This document shows, in pieces, positions 50,820 to 59,018 of a stretch of DNA of 64,000 nt. Each line of letters starts with the position of its first letter. Position 1 is the stretch's first letter. Below the pieces are notes generated by a model. That model saw nothing but the letters and a program-made list of their open reading frames with translations. It made no database searches and was not told where the DNA came from. This DNA comes from Spirillospora albida. Lineage in GTDB: Bacteria; Actinomycetota; Actinomycetes; Streptosporangiales; Streptosporangiaceae. The position numbers and the translations under genes were made by a program. The stretch lies in the NCBI RefSeq assembly GCF_000718255.1, contig NZ_JOFJ01000025.1, positions 8,213 through 72,212 on the forward strand, given 5' to 3'.

Positions 50820-51698
50820 ATGTATTCCCTGGTCAGCGCCCCCGTGCTCGGTTTCGACCTCACCCGCCTGGACGGCGGCGCGGCGACGGCCGAGACCCTC
50901 TCGCGCGCACTCAGCCTCGTCCCGGCCGACCTCGACGTCCTCGCCCGCCACCTCCCCGGCGACGACGTCCGCGACCTCCTCTGGCGGGACGTCGACGCCG
51001 CCACCATGCTCCGCCCCACCATCGCGGGCCTCGCCGGCCAGGAACCCGCCGGCGCCCTCGCCCAGCTGGAGCGCGCCCCCATCGGCACCGCCGACACCCT
51101 CCTGCGCTGCGTGCGCCAGGACATCCTCGACTGGACGTGGAACAAGACCGGCTCCGCCTGGACCCAGGACGCCACCGCCGTCCGCGCCACCGCCGTGGTC
51201 TGCGACGCCGTCATGGCCACCTACCTGCGCGAACTCCTCCCCGCCGACACCCGCCGCCGGCTCGCCGTCGGCTGGCTCATGGCGACCCGCGAGCTCCCGG
51301 TCCGCCCCCTGGACCTCGGCCCCCAGCACGTCGCCGTCACCGCCCTCTGCCGCGGCCTGGAGACCATCGGCGCCACCGGCCTCGACCGCCTCCGCACCGC
51401 CGCCGACCGCGTCCGCCCCGGCACCACGTCCTGGTCACACGCCGTCCACACCGTCTCCTGGGCCGTCCACACCGCCGACCGCGTCCGCGCCTCCGCCGCC
51501 GCGCAGCTCCGGCTCGTCCAGGCCGTCGACGCCGCCGGCATCCCCATGGCCGACCGCGCCGCCGGCGTCTGGAACCTGCTCAGCGGCGCCGTCCACGCCC
51601 TGACGGTCTCCGACCTGATCGAGGACGCCCTCCTGGAACGCCTCCTGGACCCCTGCCTGACCGCCCTCGGCCTCCCCGTCTTCGGCACCGCCGACTAA
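50820..51698 (+). CDS. Hypothetical alpha-helical protein
   Basis: The 292-residue product (from ATG 50820, or 297 from 50805) is rich in Leu, Ala and Arg with predicted helices throughout (LDGGAATAETLSRALSLVPA, LVQAVDAAGIPMADRAAGVW). No signal peptide or family motif is visible. Upstream is unusually AT-rich (CACTAAAACGCGATG), likely a promoter; no clear Shine-Dalgarno. Its stop overlaps the convergent kinase gene's stop by four bases. Confidence 0.65.
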   Translation: MYSLVSAPVLGFDLTRLDGGAATAETLSRALSLVPADLDVLARHLPGDDVRDLLWRDVDAATMLRPTIAGLAGQEPAGALAQLERAPIGTADTLLRCVRQDILDWTWNKTGSAWTQDATAVRATAVVCDAVMATYLRELLPADTRRRLAVGWLMATRELPVRPLDLGPQHVAVTALCRGLETIGATGLDRLRTAADRVRPGTTSWSHAVHTVSWAVHTADRVRASAAAQLRLVQAVDAAGIPMADRAAGVWNLLSGAVHALTVSDLIEDALLERLLDPCLTALGLPVFGTAD

Positions 51699-54544
51699 CC
51701 CTCGGCGGGCGGGAACGGCGGGCGCGAGGTGCTCTCGGCGATCACCCGGCGGACCACCGCGGTCTCGGCGCGGATCTCCGCCACGAGCGGGGCCACGGCC
51801 TCCGCGCGGCCCGCGCGGATCTCCGCCTGCACGCGCCTGCACAGGTCCGCGAGCGCCTCGGCCCCCATGTTCCCGGCCGACCCCTCCAGGCTGTGGGCGG
51901 ACATGCGGACCGCTTCGGCGTCCCGGCGCCCCGCCGCCTCCTCCAGCTCCTCGACGGCCGAGCCGACCTTTTCCACGAACGAGTCGACGAGGCGGCCCAC
52001 CAGCGTGAACTCGTCCGGCGACGGGTCCGGGCCGAGAAGGTCGGCGAGGCGTTCGCCGATGGCGGCGGCACGGCCGTCGACGCCGTTCCCGCGGTCCTGC
52101 GCGCTCCCCGCGACGGCCCGCTCCGGCTCCAGGCCGGTCTGCTCCGGCTCGGCGGCGGTCTCCGGGGCGGTCCGCCTGGCGGCCGGCAGCTTGGCGAGGA
52201 CGGCGGCGAGATCGGGCGCCCGGACGGGTTTCGCCAGGTAGTGCTGCATCCCGGCCTCCCGGCACGCGGCCCGGTCCTCCGGCAGCGCGCTCGCCGTCAT
52301 CGCGATGATGGGCGGCTGCCGGTCGGGCGGCAGCTCGGCGCGGATCCGGCGGGTCGCCGCCAGCCCGTCCAGAACGGGCATCTGCACGTCCATCAATACG
52401 GCGTCGTAGCGGACGCGGCGCAGCGCGTGGAACGCCTCCACGCCGTTGCCCACGGTGTCGACCCGGTGGCCGAGTCTGTCCAGCATCAGCTGGGCGACGC
52501 GCTGGTTGACGGGGTTGTCCTCGGCCAGCAGGAGCCGGAGCGGCGCCGATCCGGGCACGTCCCGCCGCGCGCCGTCCACCGGGGCGGCCACTCCGGCCTC
52601 CCGGCCGAGGACCCCGGCCAGGGTCGTCTGCAGCGCGGCCGCACGGGCCGGTTTCGTCAGCACCGCGGCGAAGCACGCCTGCTCCCGGGGCTCCAGCCGC
52701 AAATGGACGCTGCTGAGCAGGACGAGCGGCAGCTCCCGCCCGGCGGGAAGATCTCGTAGCGCGGCGGCGAGCTGGACACCGTCGAGTTCGGGCATGTGCA
52801 TGTCCAGCACGGCGACGTCGAAGACGGAACCCGACGCCACCAGCTCCAGGGCCTCCTGCGGGGTCTCCGCGGCGGTGCCCCGCATCCCCCAGCCGGTCAG
52901 CTGCGCGCACAGGACGCGCCTGTTCGTGGCGTTGTCGTCCACGATCAGCACCGAGCGGCCCCGCAAAACCTCTACGGCGAACACGGGCGCGGGGCCGGGC
53001 TCCAGCCCCAGGACGGCGGTCAGGGTGAACACCGACCCGGCGCCGGGCTCGCTCTCCACGGTGAGGTCGCCGCCCATCGCCCGGGCGAGGCGGCGGCTGA
53101 TGGCCAGGCCCAGGCCGGTACCGCCGTAGACGCGGGTGGTGGACGAGTCGACCTGGCTGAAGGAGCGGAACAGCCGGTCCATGCGGTCGGGGGGGATGCC
53201 GATGCCGGTGTCGGTGACGGTGATCCGCAGCCGCACCCGGTCGTCCGGCAGGGGCTCGCCCGACGCACGGACCACCACCTCGCCCTGCTCGGTGAACTTC
53301 ACCGCGTTGCTGAGCAGGTTCACGATGATCTGCCGCAGCCGGGTCAGGTCCCCGCGCAGATGCCGCGGGCAGCCCTCCTCCACGCTCCCGACGAGCTCCA
53401 GCCTCTTGGCGTCCGCCGGGACGGCGACCAGGGCCAGCGCGCTGTCCAGGCATTCCTGCAGGTCGAACGGGGCCTCCTCCAGCTCCAGCCCCCCCGTCTC
53501 GATCTTGGAGAAGTCCAGGATGTCGTTGATGATGACCAGCAGCGCCTCGCCGCTGTCGCGCACCGTCTGGACGAACTCACGCTGCTCGTCGGTCAGGTCC
53601 GTGTCCAGCAGCAGGCCCGTCATCCCGATGACCGCGTTCATCGGCGTGCGGATCTCATGGCTCATCGTCGCCAGGAACGCCGACTTCGCCGCCGTCGCCG
53701 CGACCGCCTCGTCCCGCGCCTCCAGGATCGTCCGCATGGACGTGTTGACCGCCGCGGCCATCTCCGCGACCTCCGCCGGCCCCGACACCTCCGCCCGCTC
53801 GCTCAGGTCCCCGGCCGCGACCCGCTGCGCGGCCCGCGTCACCCGCCCCACCGAGCGCGTGACGGTCCGCGTCGACCAGTACGCGCATCCCGCTCCCAGA
53901 GCGATGACCAGCGCCGATCCCGCCAGGATGATGCGCCGCGTCTCGGTCGCCCGCGCGGCGCTGTCCCGCTGCCGGGCCGCGAGCAGCCGCTGCTCCTCCC
54001 GCCGCATCCGGTCGAGCAGTGTTTGGATGCGGGTCATCTCGCGGGCGCCGCGATCGGTCCGCACGACCTTCTGCGCGGCCGCGAACCCCTCGGCGTAACG
54101 GAGGTGGATGGTCTCGGCCAGCTCCCCGAGCTTGGCGTCCACCGGGCCGCGCAACGCGGCGAGGGACCCCCACTGGCTGGGAGTGCCACGGGTCAGGTCC
54201 TCGAGCCGGGCCATGTGGAGCTTGATATCGGCCAGCGCGCGGTCGTACGGCTCCAGGTAGAGGTCATCTCCTGTGATCAGGTAGCCGCGCTGGCCCTGCT
54301 CGGCGTGCATCAGGTTGATGCGCAGCTGCGCGACCCGGTCCAGCACCTCGTAGGAGTTCTCGACCGGCGCCCTGGCCTCCAGCAGGGCCCCGATGCGCAG
54401 GTAGGAACTGCCCGCGATGACCATCAGGGCGGCCAGCAGGACCAGATAGGACACCGACAGCAGCCACCGCAGCGTCCACCGCGGCCTCGCCCCCCGACGC
54501 TCCGGCGACGCCCCGTCCCCCGCGGGGGACTCGCTCGAGACCAC
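51695..54544 (-). CDS. Hybrid sensor histidine kinase (CHASE3, HAMP, HisKA, HATPase, two receivers, Hpt)
   Basis: A 949-residue phosphorelay in one chain: membrane helix, CHASE3-like domain (MHAEQGQRGYLITGDDLYLE), second helix and HAMP, HisKA with His in LATMSHEIRTPMNAVIGMTG, HATPase with VNLLSNAVKFTEQGE and GGTGLGLAISRRLARAMGGD, receiver 1 (Asp in VAVLDMHMPELDG), receiver 2 (LLAEDNPVNQRVAQLMLDRL, Asp in AVLMDVQMPVLDG), and an Hpt with its His in AHSLEGSAGNMG. Start GTG at 54544 has GGGAGGGG upstream; the ORF extends upstream without conserved features. Output unknown. Confidence 0.9.
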   Translation of the reverse strand: MVSSESPAGDGASPERRGARPRWTLRWLLSVSYLVLLAALMVIAGSSYLRIGALLEARAPVENSYEVLDRVAQLRINLMHAEQGQRGYLITGDDLYLEPYDRALADIKLHMARLEDLTRGTPSQWGSLAALRGPVDAKLGELAETIHLRYAEGFAAAQKVVRTDRGAREMTRIQTLLDRMRREEQRLLAARQRDSAARATETRRIILAGSALVIALGAGCAYWSTRTVTRSVGRVTRAAQRVAAGDLSERAEVSGPAEVAEMAAAVNTSMRTILEARDEAVAATAAKSAFLATMSHEIRTPMNAVIGMTGLLLDTDLTDEQREFVQTVRDSGEALLVIINDILDFSKIETGGLELEEAPFDLQECLDSALALVAVPADAKRLELVGSVEEGCPRHLRGDLTRLRQIIVNLLSNAVKFTEQGEVVVRASGEPLPDDRVRLRITVTDTGIGIPPDRMDRLFRSFSQVDSSTTRVYGGTGLGLAISRRLARAMGGDLTVESEPGAGSVFTLTAVLGLEPGPAPVFAVEVLRGRSVLIVDDNATNRRVLCAQLTGWGMRGTAAETPQEALELVASGSVFDVAVLDMHMPELDGVQLAAALRDLPAGRELPLVLLSSVHLRLEPREQACFAAVLTKPARAAALQTTLAGVLGREAGVAAPVDGARRDVPGSAPLRLLLAEDNPVNQRVAQLMLDRLGHRVDTVGNGVEAFHALRRVRYDAVLMDVQMPVLDGLAATRRIRAELPPDRQPPIIAMTASALPEDRAACREAGMQHYLAKPVRAPDLAAVLAKLPAARRTAPETAAEPEQTGLEPERAVAGSAQDRGNGVDGRAAAIGERLADLLGPDPSPDEFTLVGRLVDSFVEKVGSAVEELEEAAGRRDAEAVRMSAHSLEGSAGNMGAEALADLCRRVQAEIRAGRAEAVAPLVAEIRAETAVVRRVIAESTSRPPFPPAEG

Positions 54545-54795
54545 GCCCCTCCCTCGTCGACACGACGGCCTCACACCCCATGGTCCGGCCCGTCCGGTGA
54601 AGGGACCGCCACTCGGGCGTCCCCTTCCCCCCGCGCCGTCCCGGCCGCAGTGACCTGGGCATACCCGCCTCCGCCGCGGACACCGCATCCCCGGGCGCAT
54701 TCCCGTCCACGCGCGGATCTCCCGAACGTCCATCACTCTATGCATCTATACGATAACGGCATGTTCGCGCCGTCCGTCCGGAGGCGGCGGAGGGA

Positions 54796-56370
54796 TCAGC
54801 GGCGGAACTGCCCGGCCAGGGCGTTGAGCCCCTGCGCCAGGGACGCGAGCTCACCGGCGGCCGACTCGGTCTGCTCGGCGCCGTCCCGGGTCGTCCGGGT
54901 CGCCTCGGCCACGTTCCGGATCGAGTCGGTGATGTCGCTGGACGACCGGGACACCACCTCGATCCCGGACCCGATCGACCGGGTCGCCTCGCTCTGCACC
55001 TCGATCGCCGACACGATCGACCGCTGGATCTCGTCGATCCGGTCGATCACGGCGCTGATCCGGCCGATGGCGTCGATGGCGTTCTCGGTGTCGCCCTGCA
55101 TCGCCGCCACCTTGGTCTCGATGTCCTCGGTGGCCTTCGCCGTCTCCTGGGACAGGTCCTTCACCTCGCCCGCCACGACCGCGAACCCCTTGCCCTGCTC
55201 GCCGGCGCGGGCCGCCTCGATGGTCGCGTTGAGGGCGAGCAGGTTGGTCTGCTGCGCGATCGACGTGATCATGTTGACGACGGCGCTGACCTCGCCGCTG
55301 GACGCGCGGAGCCGCTCGATGGTCCGGTTGGTGGCCACGGCCAGCTCGACCGCCTCGCCCGCGACCTGCTCGGCCTCGGTGACCGCGCCGTTGATGTCCT
55401 GGATGGAGTTCTGGAGCTCATGCGCGGCCTCCGTCGTCGACTCCACGCTGTGCGTCACCTGCGTCACGTTCGAGGTGGCGCTCTGCGCCTGGTCGGCGGC
55501 GGTCTGCGCCCCGTCCGCCAGATGCCGGCTGGTGTCCGACAGCCGCCCGGACGCGGTGATCAGAGCGGCGGCATGGTCCGCGATCTCGCCGATCGCGCCG
55601 TCCACCGTCTCGGTGACCCCGTTGAGGGCCTCGGCCAGCTCCGTCAGCTCGTCGCCGCCGCCGACGTCCAGCCTGGCGCCGAGGTCCTTGTCCGCGAGCG
55701 CCTTCATCGCCCGGACGCAGACGGCGATCCGGCGCGAGATCCGGTTCGCCAGCAGCACCGCCGCCGCGCCCAGCACCACGGCCGCCAGCCCGGCCGTGCC
55801 GAGCGTGAGGCGCTTCGCGCCGGTGGCGGCCGAGGCCGCCTCCCCGGTGGTGTCGGCGGTCCGCTGGGCGATCAGCTTCTCCAGCTCCGGCAGCGCCCGG
55901 TCGAACTCGCCGTAGTGCGCCTCGAAGTCCGGGCGGCTGCGCTGCGCGCCGACCCGTCCCGGGTCACTGATCACCCGGCTCGCGAGCGTCACGATCCGCT
56001 GCCCGGACGCGATCATCTTGTCGGCGGTCTCACCGAGCCGCTGCGCCTGCGGCCGCAGCTCCGGCTCGTCGCGGATCACCAGTCCGACGGCCGTGCGCAG
56101 CTCGGTGACGCGCTCCCCCAGCCGGTCCAGCACCTCCTGCCGCTCCTTGCTGTCGGCGGTCGTCAGCGCGTTGAGCACCTCGGCGCGGAAACCGACACGG
56201 GCGGTGTCCGCCTGCCCCACCGCACGGAGCGCGGCGGTGGACGCGGCCACCTCGTCCTGGGCGTCCTCCAGCTGGGAGGTGCCCCGGAACCCGATGAGGC
56301 CGGCCACGGTCACCAGCAGGAAGCCCGCGGCCGCGAGGCCGAGGATCTGACGTCGGATGGTGAGTCTCAT
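54796..56370 (-). CDS. Methyl-accepting chemotaxis protein
   Basis: The 524-residue MCP has an N-terminal helix (LGLAAAGFLLVTVAGLIGFR), a four-helix-bundle-type extracellular region, a second helix near residue 190, HAMP, and the signalling domain with AQQTNLLALNATIEAARAGE and FAVVAGEVKDLSQETAKATE. The region upstream is shared with the divergent solute-binding gene. A poor sigma-28-like candidate (CAAAG, 15 bp, GTCCGATC; 56433-56460 minus) may drive it. Confidence 0.93.
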   Translation of the reverse strand: MRLTIRRQILGLAAAGFLLVTVAGLIGFRGTSQLEDAQDEVAASTAALRAVGQADTARVGFRAEVLNALTTADSKERQEVLDRLGERVTELRTAVGLVIRDEPELRPQAQRLGETADKMIASGQRIVTLASRVISDPGRVGAQRSRPDFEAHYGEFDRALPELEKLIAQRTADTTGEAASAATGAKRLTLGTAGLAAVVLGAAAVLLANRISRRIAVCVRAMKALADKDLGARLDVGGGDELTELAEALNGVTETVDGAIGEIADHAAALITASGRLSDTSRHLADGAQTAADQAQSATSNVTQVTHSVESTTEAAHELQNSIQDINGAVTEAEQVAGEAVELAVATNRTIERLRASSGEVSAVVNMITSIAQQTNLLALNATIEAARAGEQGKGFAVVAGEVKDLSQETAKATEDIETKVAAMQGDTENAIDAIGRISAVIDRIDEIQRSIVSAIEVQSEATRSIGSGIEVVSRSSSDITDSIRNVAEATRTTRDGAEQTESAAGELASLAQGLNALAGQFRR

Positions 56371-56428
56371 TAGTGCCCTCGCAGGTCGATTGCCCTGTAA
56401 GTCGGCGGTGACAAGTCAGAGCTGAGTC

Positions 56429-56456
56429 CTTAGATCGGACGTATTCGGGCCGATCC
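56429..56456 (+). promoter_or_regulatory. Sigma-28-like candidate for the solute-binding protein gene
   Basis: CTTAG (56429-56433), 15 bp, GCCGATCC (56449-56456). Spacing is exact, while each element differs at one or two bases from the window consensus. It is 50 bp before the ATG and between a divergent MCP gene and the binding-protein gene. Confidence 0.5.
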
Positions 56457-56505
56457 TTTGATCCCAACCACCGGGCGCTGCCCGGGTGACCCGAAGGATG
56501 GCCCC

Positions 56506-57345
56506 ATGCGCTCACTGCGGTGGCTGGCAGCCCTGACCGCCGGCCTCGTCCTGACCGGATGCGCCGCGGACGAGCCGCGCACGGCCGGCACACGGGCGGC
56601 GGCCCACATCACCGTCCCCGAGCAGATCCGCGCGAAGGGCACCCTGGTCGTCGGCTCGGACGCCACGTACGCCCCCATGGAGTTCATGCAGAACGGGGAG
56701 CTCGCCGGATTCGACTACGAGCTCGCCGGAGCCCTCGCCGCGCGCCTGGGCCTGAAGCTGGACTTCCGGCAGACCCCCTGGGCCGAACTCCTCGACGGGA
56801 TCGCGGGCGGCCGCGTCGACGCCGTGCTGTCCTCGGTCACCGACACCGCCAAGCGGCAGGCCAAGGTCGACTTCGTCGACTACCTCAACGTCGGCTCATC
56901 CATCGTCGTCACCGGGGCCGTCAAGGGCGACGGCATGGCGGCGCTGTGCGGGTACCGCCTCGCGGTCGCCAAGGGCACCATCTACGTCGACCTGGCCGCC
57001 GCCCAGAACAAGCGCTGCCCCGCCGGCAAGAAGATCACCATGGTGGAGGTGGACGGCCCGTCGGACTCCCGTCCCATCGTCGAGGCCGGCAAGGCCGACG
57101 CCTACCTGGACGACTTCCCGCCCGCCGCGCTCGCCACGGAGCAGAACCCCGGCCTCCGCCTGGCCGGCCCGCAGATCGAGGCGGCCCCCTACGGCATCGT
57201 CCTGGCCAAGGGCTCCCACCTCACCGAGCCGATCCAGCAGGCGCTGTACCAGGTCATCGACGACGGCACCTACGACAAGCTCCTCGACAAGTGGAAGATC
57301 ACCGAGGGCGCCCTGCGCACCGGCGCCGTCAACGGCGGCGCCTGA
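56506..57345 (+). CDS. Amino-acid-type ABC transporter solute-binding lipoprotein
   Basis: The 279-residue protein has a lipobox (GLVLTGCAADE, Cys at about 20) and the SBP_bac_3 fold: LVVGSDATYAPMEFMQNGEL, ALAARLGLKLDFRQTPW, VDAVLSSVTDTAKRQAKVDF and DGTYDKLLDKWKI. No permease or ATPase gene is adjacent. Its position beside an MCP and the sigma-28-like promoter suggests that it may serve as a ligand-presenting partner for chemotaxis; that is inference. Confidence 0.88.
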   Translation: MRSLRWLAALTAGLVLTGCAADEPRTAGTRAAAHITVPEQIRAKGTLVVGSDATYAPMEFMQNGELAGFDYELAGALAARLGLKLDFRQTPWAELLDGIAGGRVDAVLSSVTDTAKRQAKVDFVDYLNVGSSIVVTGAVKGDGMAALCGYRLAVAKGTIYVDLAAAQNKRCPAGKKITMVEVDGPSDSRPIVEAGKADAYLDDFPPAALATEQNPGLRLAGPQIEAAPYGIVLAKGSHLTEPIQQALYQVIDDGTYDKLLDKWKITEGALRTGAVNGGA

Positions 57346-57396
57346 CCCCGCCCGCCGGGACGTCATCCATACGAGCGCACTCCTCCAGGGGGCGGC

Positions 57397-58284
57397 TCAG
57401 CGTGCCGGGTCTTTCCTCCAAGAGCTGACCGCGAGTTTCCCGGTGGTTCCGAGGTCCAGTTCCGGAGTGACCATGACGGGCGGGGCCCCGGGCTTGGCCT
57501 TGACCCTGACATAGGGGACATTGACCGCTGTACCGCCGGCGTCGGTGGTATTGCGCCACATCAGGCCGGCACGGGCGGTCTGGCCCGGCTCCAGGACCAC
57601 CGGCCGGGCCGGGGCGTCGAAGCCGGCCACGGTGGCGATGCCGCCGCCGCCCTTGACGACCTTGACCGCGGGCGCCGGTTTCCTGTTCTCGTCCAGAAGT
57701 TCCAGCAGCGGGAAGCCGTTGAGGCGGTAGGCGCGGGTCCCGCAATTGGTCAGACGGAGCCCGACGACGCGCAGCCCCATGGCGGCATCGCCGTCATCGG
57801 CCGTCAGCCGCACCCCGGAAGGCGGGCACGGGCCGCTCTCGGCCGGAGCCTCGGCGGCGGGGACCCGCCGGACCTCGGCGATGCGCACGCGTCCTCTGCC
57901 GTCCGGCGAGGAGCCGACCAGGCGGACGGTGCGTCCGACCGTCCGGCCCGGCCCGACCTCGGGAACCGTCTGCTTGGTGTTCTCCACGACCTCGCCATGA
58001 CCGGAGAGCCCATCGAAGGTGATGGTGTACGTGAACGGTTCGCTCTCGCGGTTGGTCACCTCGAACTCGGCGGAGATCACCGGGGGCGTCTCCTGACGGG
58101 ACCAACCGGTCATGCCGGTGATCCTCACCCCGTCCCGCGCCAGGTCGTCCGGGTCACCGGGAAGAGCCGAGCCCTCGGATACGGCCGCTTTCCCGCCGCC
58201 CGCCCCGTCCTGCGTGCCGCACCCGGTCGCGAACACGGCGCAGGTGAGCACGACGGACAGCGCAGGGAACACGGCGGCACGCAT
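57397..58284 (-). CDS. Putative lipoprotein with immunoglobulin-like domains
   Basis: The 295-residue product begins MRAAVFPALSVVLTCAVFAT and has a lipobox ending in the Cys of ATGCGTQ. Two beta-rich regions follow: one like a DUF4352/CARDB-type fold (SAEFEVTNRESEPFTYTITF) and one like DUF4232 (MGLRVVGLRLTNCGTRAYRL, FPLLELLDENRKPAPAV). DUF4232 proteins are common actinobacterial surface lipoproteins of unknown role. ATG at 58284 chosen for the signal peptide. Confidence 0.8.
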   Translation of the reverse strand: MRAAVFPALSVVLTCAVFATGCGTQDGAGGGKAAVSEGSALPGDPDDLARDGVRITGMTGWSRQETPPVISAEFEVTNRESEPFTYTITFDGLSGHGEVVENTKQTVPEVGPGRTVGRTVRLVGSSPDGRGRVRIAEVRRVPAAEAPAESGPCPPSGVRLTADDGDAAMGLRVVGLRLTNCGTRAYRLNGFPLLELLDENRKPAPAVKVVKGGGGIATVAGFDAPARPVVLEPGQTARAGLMWRNTTDAGGTAVNVPYVRVKAKPGAPPVMVTPELDLGTTGKLAVSSWRKDPAR

Positions 58285-58285
58285 C

Positions 58286-58765
58286 CAGCCATCCCACCAC
58301 ACGCGGATACACGCGCTGGAGATCCTGCGCGACCTCGTCATCTCGTGCACCAACGGGCGGGACATCGCCCAAACGTTCCTCGGCAGTCTCGACCCCCACG
58401 ACGAACACGCTCTGGAATACTATGAACACGCGTTCTGCCTGGCCTCACCGCCCGTACAACGCCTACTGGAGGAACTGATGGCCTCAACGACCTGGCCTGT
58501 CCACAGCCCCTTCGCCAAGGAGCACTTCGGCCGCGGCAAGAAGGAGGGCCTGATCGAAGGCGAGGCAAGGGGCGAGGCGAGGGGCGAGGCGAGGGGCGAG
58601 GCGAGGGGCGAGGCGAGGTCGGTGCTGCTCGTCCTGGCGGCGCGCGGCCTCCACGTCCCCGACGATGTCCGCGCGCGCATCACCGGCTGCGCCGACATCG
58701 GGCAGCTCGAGCAGTGGGTTCAGCGCGCCGCCGTCGTCCAGGATGTTGAAGAGCTGTTCGCTTAA
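58286..58765 (+). pseudogene. 5'-truncated paralogue of the gene at 31.7-32.5 kb
   Basis: The frame from about 58286 to 58765 encodes HALEILRDLVISCTNGRDIA, DEHALEYYEHAFCLASPPVQ and a C-terminal end LLVLAARGLHVPDDVRARIT with WVQRAAVVQDVEELFA. This is the C-terminal 150 or so residues of the same family as the frameshifted gene, with the nuclease-like N-terminus missing. It abuts the divergent lipoprotein gene's start. It may still be translated, but no start is clear. Confidence 0.7.
58559..58618 (+). repeat. Five 12-bp coding repeats (GEAR)
   Basis: Five tandem copies of GGCGAGGCGAGG (first with one change) encode Gly-Glu-Ala-Arg five times. The paralogue has AEGR-type repeats at the matching place, so copy number likely varies by slippage. 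Confidence 0.9.
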
Positions 58766-58779
58766 CGCACGTGACGCCA

Positions 58780-58812
58780 CTGGAGCCCGGCCCCGTGGGG
58801 GCCGGGCTCCAG
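58780..58812. terminator. Strong hairpin after the truncated gene
   Basis: A perfect 15-bp stem CTGGAGCCCGGCCCC (58780-58794) with 58798-58812 and a 3-nt loop. It could stop transcription from both sides. Confidence 0.7.
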
Positions 58813-58880
58813 TGCGTAGGCCCGGCCTTGTGAGGGCCGGGCTCCAGTGCGTAGGCCCGGCCTTGTGAGGGCCGGGCTCA
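58800..58880. repeat. 35-bp tandem repeat with internal hairpins
   Basis: Two exact copies (58800-58834 and 58835-58869) and a partial third. Each contains GGCCCGGCC-TTGTGA-GGGCCGGGC able to fold into a hairpin. The array extends the terminator hairpin at its left. Confidence 0.9.
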
Positions 58881-58885
58881 TGGTG

Positions 58886-58936
58886 AAGGGCCGGCCGCCG
58901 GAGGCTCGGGGAGGAGACTCCGGCGGCCGGGCCCTT
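58886..58936 (-). terminator. Terminator of the MCP gene at 59019
   Basis: AAGGGCCGGCCGCCGGAG (58886-58903) pairs with 58918-58936 with one bulge; 14-nt loop. It is 83 bp past the MCP stop on the minus strand. Confidence 0.65.
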
Positions 58937-59018
58937 GCCCCGGCCGCGTCCGTCCGTGAGTCGGGCGGGCCGGGGTTCGGGGTGCGCACGGCGGACCGTG
59001 CCGGGGCACCCCGGTCGG

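Noticed and set aside
58800..58880. Short repeats considered as a CRISPR array
   Set aside because: The repeats are directly adjacent with no variable spacers and no cas genes are present.
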